Shown: positions 32,554 through 41,686 of the stretch, in pieces | How the letters are laid out: each line of letters starts with the position of its first letter | How positions within the stretch are numbered: position 1 is the stretch's first letter | Origin: Desulfovibrio oxyclinae DSM 11498 | GTDB taxonomy: Bacteria; Desulfobacterota; Desulfovibrionia; Desulfovibrionales; Desulfovibrionaceae | DNA: 55,512 bases | Assembly (NCBI RefSeq): GCF_000375485.1 | Contig: NZ_AQXE01000002.1 | Coordinates: 199,540 to 255,051 of the forward strand | Direction of reading: 5' to 3' | The notes under the pieces: model-generated | Told to the model about the DNA's origin: nothing | The model's input: only the letters and a program-made list of their open reading frames with translations | The model's database searches: none | Program-made: the position numbers and the translations under genes

Positions 32554-33675
32554 CTACCTGAAAAGGTGTGAAAACTGGCCGTAACCTTGTTCTTCGAGTT
32601 CGTCCGCCGGGATGAAGCGCAGGGCTGCGGAGTTGAGGCAGTATCGAAGCCCTGTTGGTTCCGGGCCGTCGTTGAAGACGTGGCCGAGATGCGAGTCGGC
32701 GTGTTTGGAGCGTACTTCGATGCGGCGCATGAAAAGGGAGTTGTCCTCGTGTTCGGTGACGTTTTCATCCACCAGCGGCTTGGTGAAGCTTGGCCAGCCG
32801 GTGCCGGAATCGAATTTGTCCGTGGAGCTGAAGAGCGGTTCTCCTGAAATGATGTCCACGTATATGCCGGGCTCGTGGTTGTCCCAGTATTCGTTGTTGA
32901 AGGCCGGTTCGGTGCCGTTTTTGCGGGTCACTTCGTACTGGAGCGGGGTCAGGGTCTTCTTGAGCTGTGCGTCGGACGGGATGGAGTATTCGCCCTTTTT
33001 TTCCGGCTGCTCCGGCTTGGTGACACTGACGGATTCCTCGCCTTCCCACTTGTTTTCGGTGTAGCGGTCGCGACCGGAAAAGAAGCGGTAGGTTTTGTAG
33101 CGGACCGGATTCTTCTTGTAATAATCCTGATGATACTGCTCTGCCGTGTAGAAAGTAGAGAAAGGCAGGACTTTTGTGGCGACGGGTTTGTCGAACCTGC
33201 CGGATTCGTTCAAGGCTCGGATGGACTCTTCTGCAATGCGTTTCTGTTCCTCGTCGTGATAGAATATGGCCGAGGTGTACTGGAAGCCCCTGTCGCCGAA
33301 TGAACCGCCTTCGTCGGTGGGGTCGTGGTGTCTCCAGAACGATTGGAGGATGGTCTCGTAATCGATCACGCCCGGGTCGAAATGCACCTGAACGGCTTCT
33401 CGGTGCTTGGTGCTTCCCGAGCTGACCTGTTCGTAGGTGGGGTTTTCGATTTCGCCCCCGGCGTATCCTGAAACGGCCTTGGTGACGCCGGGGAGTTTTT
33501 CCATGTCCGCTTCAACGCACCAAAAACAGCCCCCGGCAAGGGTGGCTATGGAAAGATCGCTTTCTTGTCCGGGCATGCGCGCCTCCGATGGTTTCGCCAT
33601 TGGGGCGGAAACAGCCCCGGCGGTGAGCAGGAAAACAAAAGCCGCAATGATGGAAAGGCCAGTGTATCTGTTCAT
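32554..33675 (-). CDS. msrAB: Periplasmic MsrA-MsrB methionine sulfoxide reductase fusion
   Basis: This 373-residue exported enzyme repairs oxidised methionine in proteins. A signal peptide (about 1-24, cleavage after AVSA) is followed by MsrA with GGCFWC (catalytic Cys50) and the HYRQ-like YHQDYY motif. A Lys/Glu linker leads to MsrB (from about 235) with [15 protein letters not shown] and the catalytic Cys346 in [11 protein letters not shown]. The MsrB part lacks the two CxxC zinc sites, as in PilB-type fusions. I chose the ATG at 33675 because AGGAG stands 6 bases upstream. Electrons would have to come from a membrane or thioredoxin-like donor; none is adjacent. Confidence 0.95.
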   Translation of the reverse strand: MNRYTGLSIIAAFVFLLTAGAVSAPMAKPSEARMPGQESDLSIATLAGGCFWCVEADMEKLPGVTKAVSGYAGGEIENPTYEQVSSGSTKHREAVQVHFDPGVIDYETILQSFWRHHDPTDEGGSFGDRGFQYTSAIFYHDEEQKRIAEESIRALNESGRFDKPVATKVLPFSTFYTAEQYHQDYYKKNPVRYKTYRFFSGRDRYTENKWEGEESVSVTKPEQPEKKGEYSIPSDAQLKKTLTPLQYEVTRKNGTEPAFNNEYWDNHEPGIYVDIISGEPLFSSTDKFDSGTGWPSFTKPLVDENVTEHEDNSLFMRRIEVRSKHADSHLGHVFNDGPEPTGLRYCLNSAALRFIPADELEEQGYGQFSHLFR

Positions 33676-33747
33676 GAATTCTCCTAGTTGAGAATATTTA
33701 CCATAATAACAGAGTAACCGGATACGGACGCAAGTCAACGCCGGGGG

Positions 33748-33774
33748 TAAAGAAAAATGCGTATCGTCCGATGG
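33748..33774 (+). promoter_or_regulatory. Candidate sigma28 (FliA) promoter
   Basis: TAAAGAAA (33748-33755), an 11-base spacer, then TCCGATGG (33767-33774), compared with the flagellar consensus TAAAGTTT-N11-GCCGATAA. It lies 38 bases ahead of the small gene at 33812, a normal leader length. It is inferred from similarity only. Confidence 0.45.
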
Positions 33775-33811
33775 GACGTGTAAGGCAAGGTAAAAAAGCA
33801 AGGAGACCATC

Positions 33812-34018
33812 ATGGAAGGTACCACTATCGCAGCACCCAGTAATCAGGGTACGGATATGGCCGAACAGATGAAGAGACTTGCCAAGCTGCGTATGCAGCG
33901 TCAGGTGTTCAAGGACCCGACCGTTGCCAGCGAGCTGGTCAAGACTCAGGCCACCGCAACCTACAACGCCGAAGCCAGCCTCGTACAGTCGGCGGTATCC
34001 CCTCGTGGATCCGTCTAA
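33812..34018 (+). CDS. Small soluble protein, possibly motility-linked
   Basis: This 68-residue protein has no signal peptide or membrane segment and no cysteine. It has a helical middle ([20 protein letters not shown]) and an Ala/Thr/Gln-rich end. AAGGAGACC lies close before the ATG, and a strong terminator follows, so it is a single-gene unit. The end bears a faint likeness to the short YjfB-type putative motility proteins, and a sigma28-like promoter stands upstream; both points are weak and together only suggest a flagellar link. Confidence 0.65.
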   Translation: MEGTTIAAPSNQGTDMAEQMKRLAKLRMQRQVFKDPTVASELVKTQATATYNAEASLVQSAVSPRGSV

Positions 34019-34040
34019 CTTTCGAGGAAGGCTCCGAATG

Positions 34041-34080
34041 AAGCGGCCCCGCCGGATTGTACCCGGCGGGGCCGCTTTCG
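34041..34080. terminator. Strong terminator between the small gene and glnS
   Basis: AAGCGGCCCCGCCGG (34041-34055) pairs perfectly with CCGGCGGGGCCGCTT (34063-34077), followed by TTCGTTTCG. The A/T ends let it serve both convergent genes. Confidence 0.9.
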
Positions 34081-34101
34081 TTTCGCTTTCGTGCGGACTG
34101 G

Positions 34102-35865
34102 TTAGCCTTTTTTGGCGATCTTGGCCCAGCTGTCGCGCAGGGTGGCGGTGCGGTTGAAGACCAGTTTTTCGCCGGGGGTGTGATCCTTGGCGTCGGCGAT
34201 GAAGTAGCCGGTGCGCTCGAACTGGAAGTGGGTGCCGGGTTCGATGTCGGCAAGCGCCGGTTCAACGAAGCACTCGGTGCGAACTTCCTTGGAGTCGGGA
34301 TTGAGGCAGTCGGTGAAGGTGCGTCCTTCGCCGGGGTTGCCGGGCCTGTCTTCGGAGAAGAGTCTTTCGTAGAGCCGCACTTCTGCCTTGGCTGCGTGCT
34401 TGGCGCTGACCCAGTGAATGGTGCCCTTGACTTTGCGGCCGTCGTCGGACCAGCCGCCGCGGGTGGCGGGATCGTAGGTGCAGCGAACGGCGGTGATGAT
34501 GCCGTTTTCGTCCTTGTCGCAGCCGGTGCAGGTTACATAGTAGGCGAAGCGCAGCCGCACTTCCTTGCCCGGCGTCAGGCGGAAGTATTTCTTGGGCGCG
34601 TCCTCCATGAAGTCCGCGCGGTCGATGATCAACTCGCGGCCGAAGGGGACCTTGCGGGTGCCGACGGACTCGTCTTCGGGGTGCAGCGGCATTTCGAAAA
34701 CGTCCTCACCGTCCTCGGGATAGTTTTCGATGATCAGCCTGACGGGGTCGAGTACGCCCAGATAGCGCGGGGCGCGTTCGTTCAGGTCCTGCCGTACGCA
34801 GTGTTCAAGCAGGGCGTATTCCACCATGGAGTCCGCCTTGGCCACGCCGATGCGGTCGCAGAAGTCGCGGATGGATTCGGGGGTATAGCCGCGGCGGCGG
34901 AATCCGGAGATGGTGGGCATACGCGGGTCGTCCCATCCGTCCACGTGTCCTTCCTGCACCAGCTGGATGAGCTTGCGCTTGGAGAGCACGGTGCCGGATA
35001 TGTTCAGCCGTGCGAATTCGTACTGATAGGGGCGCTCCTGCGTGGTGGCGCCGCCGCCGAAGACTTCGGTCTCGTTCTCGCCGCACGTTTCGGAGCCGAT
35101 GCATTCGATGAGCGTGTCGAGCACCCAGTCGTAAAGCGGGCGGTTGTTCTCGAACTCCAGCGTGCAGATGGAGTGGGTGATGCCCTCGAAGTAGTCGGAC
35201 AGGCAGTGGGCGAAGTCGTACATGGGGTAGATGCACCATGCGTCGCCGGTGCGGTGGTGATCGGCGTGCTTGATGCGGTAGAGCGTCGGATCGCGCAGGA
35301 CCACGTTGGGCGAGGCCATGTCGATCTTGGCGCGCAGCACGCGTTCGCCGTCGCCGAATTCGCCGTCTTTCATGCGGCGGAACAGGTCGAGGTTCTCCTC
35401 GACGGGGCGGTCGCGATAGGGAGACTCCTTGCCGGGCTCCTTGAGGGTGCCGCGGTATTCGCGGATTTCCTCGGCGGACAGGTCATCCACGTAGGCCTTG
35501 CCGGCGCGGATGAAGAGCTCGGCCACGGCGTAGAAGCGCTCGAAATAGTCGGACGCGTAGAACTGATTCTCGCCCCAGTCGAAGCCGAGCCAGCGGACGT
35601 CTTCCTTGATGGAATCCACGTACTCCGTGTCTTCCTTCACCGGGTTGGTGTCGTCGAAGCGCAGGTTGCATTGTCCGTCGTAGTCGCGGGCGATGCCGAA
35701 ATTGAGACAGATGGATTTGGCGTGCCCAATATGGAGGTAGCCGTTCGGCTCCGGTGGAAAGCGGGTAACGACCCGGTCGCCGTACTTGCCGTTTTCGAGA
35801 TCCTTGTCGATGATCTGGCGGACGAAGTCCTTGCCTTTCTCAGGTGCTTCGGGCTTGTTGCTCAT
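34102..35865 (-). CDS. glnS: Glutaminyl-tRNA synthetase (GlnRS, class I)
   Basis: This 587-residue cytoplasmic enzyme charges tRNA-Gln directly. The HIGH motif (45-48) lies in [15 protein letters not shown], and the KMSKS counterpart is VLSKRKL. The two C-terminal beta-barrel anticodon-binding domains occupy the last 230 residues. I chose the ATG at 35865 ([11 protein letters not shown]) because AGGAGA lies 5 bases upstream; the frame stays open about 55 codons further but is unconserved. Its presence shows that this organism can make Gln-tRNA without the amidotransferase route, at least in part. Confidence 0.96.
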   Translation of the reverse strand: MSNKPEAPEKGKDFVRQIIDKDLENGKYGDRVVTRFPPEPNGYLHIGHAKSICLNFGIARDYDGQCNLRFDDTNPVKEDTEYVDSIKEDVRWLGFDWGENQFYASDYFERFYAVAELFIRAGKAYVDDLSAEEIREYRGTLKEPGKESPYRDRPVEENLDLFRRMKDGEFGDGERVLRAKIDMASPNVVLRDPTLYRIKHADHHRTGDAWCIYPMYDFAHCLSDYFEGITHSICTLEFENNRPLYDWVLDTLIECIGSETCGENETEVFGGGATTQERPYQYEFARLNISGTVLSKRKLIQLVQEGHVDGWDDPRMPTISGFRRRGYTPESIRDFCDRIGVAKADSMVEYALLEHCVRQDLNERAPRYLGVLDPVRLIIENYPEDGEDVFEMPLHPEDESVGTRKVPFGRELIIDRADFMEDAPKKYFRLTPGKEVRLRFAYYVTCTGCDKDENGIITAVRCTYDPATRGGWSDDGRKVKGTIHWVSAKHAAKAEVRLYERLFSEDRPGNPGEGRTFTDCLNPDSKEVRTECFVEPALADIEPGTHFQFERTGYFIADAKDHTPGEKLVFNRTATLRDSWAKIAKKG

Positions 35866-35908
35866 GCGCTCTCCTAAGCTGTGCGTGCACTGGAAATATC
35901 TTGAGAAA

Positions 35909-35922
35909 CCGCTGTGCAGCGG
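35909..35922. other. Small inverted repeat in the glnS / nitroreductase divergent region
   Basis: CCGCTG and CAGCGG pair around TG, 44 bases before glnS on its strand. It may be an operator or leader hairpin. I recognise nothing else in the 176-base divergent region. Confidence 0.3.
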
Positions 35923-36041
35923 GGTGATTCCGTTGGAACACGGATACGGGAAAAGCCCCGGTTGGTCAATGCTCATGCGGGTTGCGAACCTCGGACGAAA
36001 GAGGTAGGGGGAGCACCGATCAAATTGCAAGGAGACAACAC

Positions 36042-36857
36042 ATGTCGCTTTTCGTCATAGATGAATCACTTTGCGCACGCGACGGCCTGTGCGCAAGGGA
36101 ATGTCCCGTGTCGTGCATCGACTGGGAAAAGGGCGGACTGCCCGTGGAGAATGGCCGTACCGCCTCTCGCTGCATCGCCTGCGGGCACTGCATGGCCGTG
36201 TGCCCCAAGGGGGCGCTTCAGCTCACCGGCTTTGGTGAGGCGCGTCGGGTCTCCAAAAAGGAGCTGCCCTCGCCGGAACAGGCCGAGCTGCTGATGCAGA
36301 CCCGCCGTTCGGTGCGCGAGTACTCGGACAAGCCCGTGGACCGCGAGCTTCTTTCGCACCTGTTGAACGTGACAGAGTATGCGCCCTCCGGCCACAACGC
36401 CCGTCCCGTGGGATGGAGCGTGGCCGAAAGCCGTGAGAAGGTCGAGGCCGTCTGCGAGTCCGTGGCCGAATGGATGGACATTGAAGTCAAGGCGCGTTCC
36501 GAGAAATCCAGAGAATACTTCCTGCCCGGCATCCTGCGGTACTGGCGCAGGGGACGCGACCTCATCTGTCGCGGCGCTCCGGCGTTGGCGGTCTGCCATG
36601 CGCCCTTGAACGGCCCGACGCCGCAGGAGGATGCCGTGGTCGCGCTGACCTATCTTGAACTGGCGGCCCACGCCCATGGCCTTGGTGCCTGCTGGGGTGG
36701 GCTGGTCAAGTTCGCCTGCGATGCTCATGCGCCGCTGCGAGAACTGCTGGGCGTCCCTGAAGACCATGCCGTGCACGGCGTGCTGATGCTCGGCAAGCCC
36801 AAGGTCCGCTACGGTTCGGTGCCGCCGAGGCGTCCGGCCTCGGTCCGCTGGCTGTAG
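36042..36857 (+). CDS. Nitroreductase-family protein with an N-terminal two-cluster ferredoxin domain
   Basis: This 271-residue cytoplasmic flavoprotein. The ferredoxin domain (1-60) has a first motif with Asp in place of the second cysteine (C11-A-R-D14-G-L-C17-A-R-E-C21-P) and a regular second motif (C44, C47, C50, C54). The nitroreductase domain follows (about 85-270): [24 protein letters not shown], and [10 protein letters not shown] are the FMN-binding segments. Such proteins use ferredoxin-type electrons to reduce unknown substrates. AAGGAG (36029-36034) supports the ATG at 36042. It is a single gene with its own terminator. Confidence 0.9.
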   Translation: MSLFVIDESLCARDGLCARECPVSCIDWEKGGLPVENGRTASRCIACGHCMAVCPKGALQLTGFGEARRVSKKELPSPEQAELLMQTRRSVREYSDKPVDRELLSHLLNVTEYAPSGHNARPVGWSVAESREKVEAVCESVAEWMDIEVKARSEKSREYFLPGILRYWRRGRDLICRGAPALAVCHAPLNGPTPQEDAVVALTYLELAAHAHGLGACWGGLVKFACDAHAPLRELLGVPEDHAVHGVLMLGKPKVRYGSVPPRRPASVRWL

Positions 36858-36880
36858 TCTCGGCCGAATGAAGTAACGGA

Positions 36881-36915
36881 AAACGGGTCGTCCTTGCGGG
36901 GCGGCCCGTTTTTTT
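36881..36915 (+). terminator. Terminator of the nitroreductase gene
   Basis: AACGGGTCGTCC and GGGCGGCCCGTT pair with G-T wobbles, followed by TTTTTTT. Confidence 0.85.
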
Positions 36916-37088
36916 ATTGGAAAACAGATTGTATGCTTTTGGGCATACACTTTCCTTGAAATTGCTCGCGCAGCATCCTCTTGGCTGTTTCATTAAAAAA
37001 TATCCGTATTGAGGGCGGAAAATCATTCGTTCATTCATTCCATGGAGCTAGACTGTGTTCCAATGACAAATATCAGGGAGTAGCGCGA

Positions 37089-39485
37089 ATGGATAGGTTG
37101 GCTGATGCGCGCGTGGCGTGGGAACCCCTTCTGGGAAGCGCCTTTTTCATAAGCCTGACACCCATGCTCTGTTACAGGGTAGAGCCTGACGGCAGCAGGG
37201 GCTTTATTGAGGTCGTGAACCGGGCATTCATTGAAAAGTACGGTTATTCAGATGATGCGTTGAAGAAGATGACGGTCAACGATCTGGATGCGCCGGAAGT
37301 CCGTTCGGCCGTGCCGCCGCTTTCCACACGGTTCAGAGCAGCTAAGTCGAGAAGTTTTGAAACCATACATCTAATGGCTTCCGGAGCGCGAGTGGCTGTG
37401 GAGGTTCGTGCGGGATTGCTCGAAACCGAAGCTGGTCGTTTCGTGGTGGCCGGCATGCAGCCGCGAGAGGATTACGTTCCATCAGAGGAAGGGGAGAATG
37501 GTCGTGAAAGGATTTGTTCCGGAGTGCGGGAACTGGAAGAACTGAACGCGGATCTGATTCAGAAGGACATGGAGCTTCGCCGTCGCGAAGCGCAGTTCGA
37601 TACCGCAAGGGAACTCGGCGGTATAGGAAGCTGGAGCGTCAATCTCGAAACTGGCGAAAAGTACTGGTCGGACGAGGTGTATAACATAACGGGATTTGAC
37701 AAGGGCTCAGGGCCGGTGGGGAAGGACGAGTTGATACGGCTGGTCCATGAGTCGGATCGGGACATGGTCGAAAAGAGCTTTCTGAACTGTATTCGTAACG
37801 GACACGGGATGGACGTCCGGTTCGGCATGATAGGCTATGATGGTGTGGAGCGGCATGTTCAGGTTAGGGCGCTGATGGAGCATGATTCCAAGGATCACGG
37901 CATTTGGATGCACGGATTCGTGCGTGATGTCTCCGATGACTATCGTCGCGCGGCCAGGGCTCGCAGCAGCGAGGACATGTTTCGTTCGCTTTTCCTGAGC
38001 AGTTCCTCCGTCATGATGCTCATTGACCCGGACACCGGCACCATTGTCAGGCCGAATGCCGCGGCGTGCCGTTTCTACGGTTACAGCCGCAACGAGCTCA
38101 TCGGCAAGCCGATCGGCGAAATCAACATGCTCTCGGAAGAGACCCTTGGAGAGCGCATATCGCAGGCTTCCGCCGAACAGAAGCGCCGCTTTCACTTTCA
38201 GCACCGTCTCGCGAACGGGGAGATTCGCGAAGTCGATGTTTTCTCCGGCCCAGTCAACGTTCTGGGAAAACGGCTTCTCTATTCCATCGTCATAGACATG
38301 ACCGAAGAACGACGGGCCGAAGAAGAACTCAAGCGCGCCAGAAACGAAGCCGTGCAGGCCAACAAGGCCAAAAGCGAATTTCTGGCCAATATGAGCCACG
38401 AGATACGAACGCCCCTGAACGGTGTGCTGGGTATGCTCCAGCTTTTGCGGCAAACCGTGCGTCAGGCGGAAGAAATCGAGTATGTGGATACGGCGCTCGA
38501 CTCAGGGCGCAATCTCCTGCGGCTCATCTCCGACATCCTCGACCTGTGCAAGGTGGAGGCAGGGCGCATGAGCGTGGAGAGCAACCGCTTTAATCCGCGC
38601 GAATTGGTGAAGGGGTCCACGGATCTGTTCCGGCGCGAGGCACAGGACAAGAACCTCAGTTTGCGGTTTCGTCCCAGCGGCCCCATGCCCGAATGGGTGC
38701 TGGGAGATGAAGTGCGTGTTCGCCAGATTCTTTTCAACCTCATTGGCAACGCCGTGAAGTTCACGCATGTGGGCGGCATCTCCGTTGATGCGGGTATGGT
38801 GCAGGATGCCAAGGGGCCTTTGCTCTGGGTCAGCGTGAAGGACACCGGCATCGGCATGCGGCCATGGGAGGTCCCCAAGGTTTTCGAGACCTTCACGCAG
38901 GCTGATGGCTCGTTCACCCGGACGTATCAGGGCAGTGGGCTTGGCCTGAGCATAGTCCGCAGGCTGGTGCAGCTCATGGACGGGACGCTCACGGTGGATA
39001 CCGAGGAGGGGGCCGGGACCACGGTCGTCTTTACTGTGCGCTTGAAGGTGAATGATCCGGAGAAGGACGTAGCAGCCGGGAACCGCCCCAAGAAAAAGAC
39101 GGCTCGCAATGCCAGGAAGGTCCTTCTTGTGGAGGACGAGCGCGTGAATCGTCTCACGGCCAGAAGGATGCTCGAAAAGGAAGGACACGCCGTGCTCTGT
39201 GCCGAAAACGGCAAGGAAGCGTTGGATATCCTCAATGCAGACCCCGAAGTGGACTGTGTGCTGATGGATGTCCAGATGCCGGTGATGGACGGCGTGGAAG
39301 CCTTGCGCAGAATCCGCGAGGGACGAACCGCCGCGTCTTCGGAGATACCGATCATCGCCCTGACGGCGCACGCCATGGCGGGCGACCGTGAACGGTTGCT
39401 GGGCGAAGGGATGAACGACTATCTCTCCAAGCCAGTCGGAGCCATGGAGCTGGTCCGGGCCGTAGACGCCGTCATGGCGAAATAG
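37089..39485 (+). CDS. Soluble hybrid histidine kinase with PAS domains and a receiver
   Basis: This 798-residue cytoplasmic kinase has no transmembrane helix. Three PAS-like domains (about 12-125, 175-285, 295-405) precede HisKA, with His437 in FLANMSHEIRTPLNG. HATPase_c follows (N box near 595 in QILFNLIGNAVKFT, then DTGIGM and GSGLGLSIV), and then a C-terminal receiver with Asp727 in LMDVQMPVMDG and Lys in LSKPV. Intramolecular phosphotransfer is likely; no response regulator lies next to it. GGGAG stands 8 bases before the ATG at 37089; an in-frame start at 36981 lies across unconserved leader. The 230-base leader shows no clear promoter. Confidence 0.93.
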   Translation: MDRLADARVAWEPLLGSAFFISLTPMLCYRVEPDGSRGFIEVVNRAFIEKYGYSDDALKKMTVNDLDAPEVRSAVPPLSTRFRAAKSRSFETIHLMASGARVAVEVRAGLLETEAGRFVVAGMQPREDYVPSEEGENGRERICSGVRELEELNADLIQKDMELRRREAQFDTARELGGIGSWSVNLETGEKYWSDEVYNITGFDKGSGPVGKDELIRLVHESDRDMVEKSFLNCIRNGHGMDVRFGMIGYDGVERHVQVRALMEHDSKDHGIWMHGFVRDVSDDYRRAARARSSEDMFRSLFLSSSSVMMLIDPDTGTIVRPNAAACRFYGYSRNELIGKPIGEINMLSEETLGERISQASAEQKRRFHFQHRLANGEIREVDVFSGPVNVLGKRLLYSIVIDMTEERRAEEELKRARNEAVQANKAKSEFLANMSHEIRTPLNGVLGMLQLLRQTVRQAEEIEYVDTALDSGRNLLRLISDILDLCKVEAGRMSVESNRFNPRELVKGSTDLFRREAQDKNLSLRFRPSGPMPEWVLGDEVRVRQILFNLIGNAVKFTHVGGISVDAGMVQDAKGPLLWVSVKDTGIGMRPWEVPKVFETFTQADGSFTRTYQGSGLGLSIVRRLVQLMDGTLTVDTEEGAGTTVVFTVRLKVNDPEKDVAAGNRPKKKTARNARKVLLVEDERVNRLTARRMLEKEGHAVLCAENGKEALDILNADPEVDCVLMDVQMPVMDGVEALRRIREGRTAASSEIPIIALTAHAMAGDRERLLGEGMNDYLSKPVGAMELVRAVDAVMAK

Positions 39486-39531
39486 GCCCGGTCCCCAATG
39501 AATGGAAGGCCGCCCTGGTTGCGTGCGGTGG

Positions 39532-41178
39532 CTACTTTTTCCAGTACGGCGAGGAAAGGTCCTCGAAGGCGCTCATGGCGGCAACGGAACCTTCCCCGAT
39601 GGCAGTGACGATCTGCTGCAATCCGCCCACGATGTCCCCTGCCGCGTAAATGCGCGGGATGCTCGTGCGCATTCTCGAATCCACCTCCACAAACCCTGCA
39701 TCATCGGTCTTGAGGCCGATCATCCTGGCCAGATCGTTGCCCGGCACCTGCCCGATGGCCATGAACACGGCGTTCACCGGGATGTCGGTTTCCGAGTCGT
39801 CCGCCACGTTCCGCACGTGCAGGTGGGTGAGTTCCTCGCCTTCGCCTTCAATGCTCTCCACCACGGTGTTCCAGAGGACGGGGATTCCCTGCTTCTCCAC
39901 CGAATCCACAAGCGCCTGCTGCGCCCGGAAGCTGTCGCGTCGGTGGATGATGGTCACGTCCACGCCGAGGCTCTTGAGATGCAGGGCATCCGTCAGGGCC
40001 GTGTTGCCTCCGCCGACCACCGCCGCCTTCTTGCCTTTGTACAAAAACGCATCGCATGAGGCGCAGAAGCTGACGCCCTTGCCCCAGTATTCGTCCTCGC
40101 CGGGAACGCCCAGCTTGCGGTACACCGCCCCGGTGGACAGCACGAGCGCGCGGGCCACGTAGTGGTGCATGTTGCTGATGACCTCGATGTTGCGGCCCAC
40201 CTTGATCTCGACGGCCTCCTCGCCCTCGCGCACGGTGGTGTACTCCCGGGCGTGACGGGCCATGATGTCCACCAACTGCATGCCCGGAACCGAAGGAAAA
40301 CCGGGATAGTTCTCGACCGTGGGGGTGGTCGCCACCTGTCCGCCCACGAGGTTCTTTTCCAGCACCACCGCCGTGAGACCGGCGCGTTCGGCATAGATGC
40401 CCGCCGTGAGCCCGGCCGGGCCGCCGCCGATGATCACGAGGTCCACCTCTTCGACGTCCTGAGTGTCTGCCGCACCATGGCTGTGTGCGAAATTTTCGGC
40501 GCTCTGCTTGGTCACCAGCTCCACCACGAATCGCTGTTCGGGGAAAAGACCGTCCATACGGTGTTCGCCGCCGTCCACCACTGTCAGCGGCACGGAGCCC
40601 ACGTTGTGGCTACGGGCGAGCTTCTCGTTTTCCCCGGTTTCCACGCAGCGTGCGCGGATCAGCCCGGGTTTTTCAATGGCGCACTTGATGGCGTTGATCA
40701 CCTGTCCCGGGCAGTAGGGGCAGGTGGGGCTGACGAAGACATCCACATTGCGCGGCTCGTCAAGCTCCGCCAGCAGGTTCTTGGACTCGTCGGAAAGACC
40801 GCTCTGCCCGAAGGACGCCAGCATGATGGCCGTGATGAAGGATTGTCCCTCCTCACCCAGCGGTGCGCCCTGAAAGCGGATGTCGTAATCATCCGGGTTC
40901 ACCAGCAGGGTGGGGGATGCATCCACTTCGCGTCGGCGGGCCTGATCGGATTCGAGTGGAAATTCCTCGTAGGAAATATTGTCGCTCAGCCTGCCGAGGT
41001 CCTTGACGAACTTCATCAGGTATTCGTTGAAGGGCGCGTTGATTTCCTCGCTGGTAAAGACCTCGAAGCGTACCTCGCCGGGCATTTTGGAAAAATGTTC
41101 GGTGAGATGTTTGCGGGAGTCTTCCGGGAGGAACCACTCGTCCTGTTCTTTGGTCTTGCTGTTTTTGAAAAGGGACAT
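39532..41178 (-). CDS. AhpF-like thioredoxin reductase with N-terminal tandem thioredoxin folds
   Basis: This 548-residue flavoprotein. The N-terminal half (1-225) holds two thioredoxin folds: the first has no CxxC, the second carries CPYC (153-156), as in AhpF and the archaeal PDO type. The C-terminal half is a thioredoxin-reductase module: FAD-binding GGGPAG (251-256), redox CASC (372-375), NAD(P)-binding GGGNTA near 393, and the GDIVGG FAD motif. It would move electrons from NAD(P)H to the N-terminal disulfide and on to a peroxiredoxin or other partner. GGAG precedes the ATG. It is co-transcribed behind the 116-residue gene; no ahpC is adjacent. Confidence 0.93.
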   Translation of the reverse strand: MSLFKNSKTKEQDEWFLPEDSRKHLTEHFSKMPGEVRFEVFTSEEINAPFNEYLMKFVKDLGRLSDNISYEEFPLESDQARRREVDASPTLLVNPDDYDIRFQGAPLGEEGQSFITAIMLASFGQSGLSDESKNLLAELDEPRNVDVFVSPTCPYCPGQVINAIKCAIEKPGLIRARCVETGENEKLARSHNVGSVPLTVVDGGEHRMDGLFPEQRFVVELVTKQSAENFAHSHGAADTQDVEEVDLVIIGGGPAGLTAGIYAERAGLTAVVLEKNLVGGQVATTPTVENYPGFPSVPGMQLVDIMARHAREYTTVREGEEAVEIKVGRNIEVISNMHHYVARALVLSTGAVYRKLGVPGEDEYWGKGVSFCASCDAFLYKGKKAAVVGGGNTALTDALHLKSLGVDVTIIHRRDSFRAQQALVDSVEKQGIPVLWNTVVESIEGEGEELTHLHVRNVADDSETDIPVNAVFMAIGQVPGNDLARMIGLKTDDAGFVEVDSRMRTSIPRIYAAGDIVGGLQQIVTAIGEGSVAAMSAFEDLSSPYWKK

Positions 41179-41190
41179 CCATTTTCTCCG

Positions 41191-41541
41191 CTACGGTTTC
41201 TTGTACCGATACCCCATGACGCGCTCCAGAGACTCCTGAACCTTTTCCGGGTTCATGAGTTCGGCGAAGTCCTTGGCGGCCTGTTCCACGTCGATCTTCT
41301 TTTCCTTCTGGGTCACCACGAGGGTGGGCCTGCCCTTGGCGTCGCTGGCGTACCAGAGCGTTCTGGTAACCACCGAGTCCTCCTCGGTGAGCAGCTGGCG
41401 ACCGGAGTTCCCGAAAAAGGATTCCGCGAAGGCAGCCTGTTTTTCGTGCCAGCTGTAGAGCACTTCCTCTCCCTGCGGCAGCGAACCTTCCACCTTGTTG
41501 CTCCATGAGCATTCGTCGAATATGGCTTTGAGTCTGGACAT
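41191..41541 (-). CDS. Conserved hypothetical protein upstream of the thioredoxin reductase
   Basis: This 116-residue soluble protein has one cysteine (Cys11, in FDECSWSNKV) and no signal or membrane segment. The middle is beta-rich (VVTRTLWYASDAKGRPTLVV), the end helical (DFAELMNPEKVQESLERVMGY). No family is recognised. GGAGG lies 5 bases before the ATG, and the stop lies 12 bases before the reductase gene, so it is the first gene of that operon and may serve the same redox pathway. Confidence 0.72.
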   Translation of the reverse strand: MSRLKAIFDECSWSNKVEGSLPQGEEVLYSWHEKQAAFAESFFGNSGRQLLTEEDSVVTRTLWYASDAKGRPTLVVTQKEKKIDVEQAAKDFAELMNPEKVQESLERVMGYRYKKP

Positions 41542-41627
41542 GGCGACCTCCGTGCAAAAGTCCGGATTTTCGGTGATTGTTGCACAAAAGCGCGATCAGG
41601 GAAAGAGGCGGGGCGCAATTTGATTGT

Positions 41628-41664
41628 CGAAAAAAAGGCTCCCCCCGGATTCGGGAGGAGCCTT
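41628..41664 (-). terminator. Terminator of typA (minus strand)
   Basis: Read on the minus strand, AAGGCTCC (41664-41657) pairs with GGAGCCTT (41642-41635), with further inner pairs, and a run of seven T follows. It lies 23 bases after the typA stop. Confidence 0.9.
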
Positions 41665-41686
41665 GCGGATTCTTTTTGAAGAAAGC

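Noticed and set aside
34057..35877. A 606-codon plus-strand frame opposite glnS, and similar frames opposite typA, pheT, thrS and the ArnT-like gene
   Set aside because: All are antisense shadows of well-conserved genes and have no ribosome sites or family resemblance.
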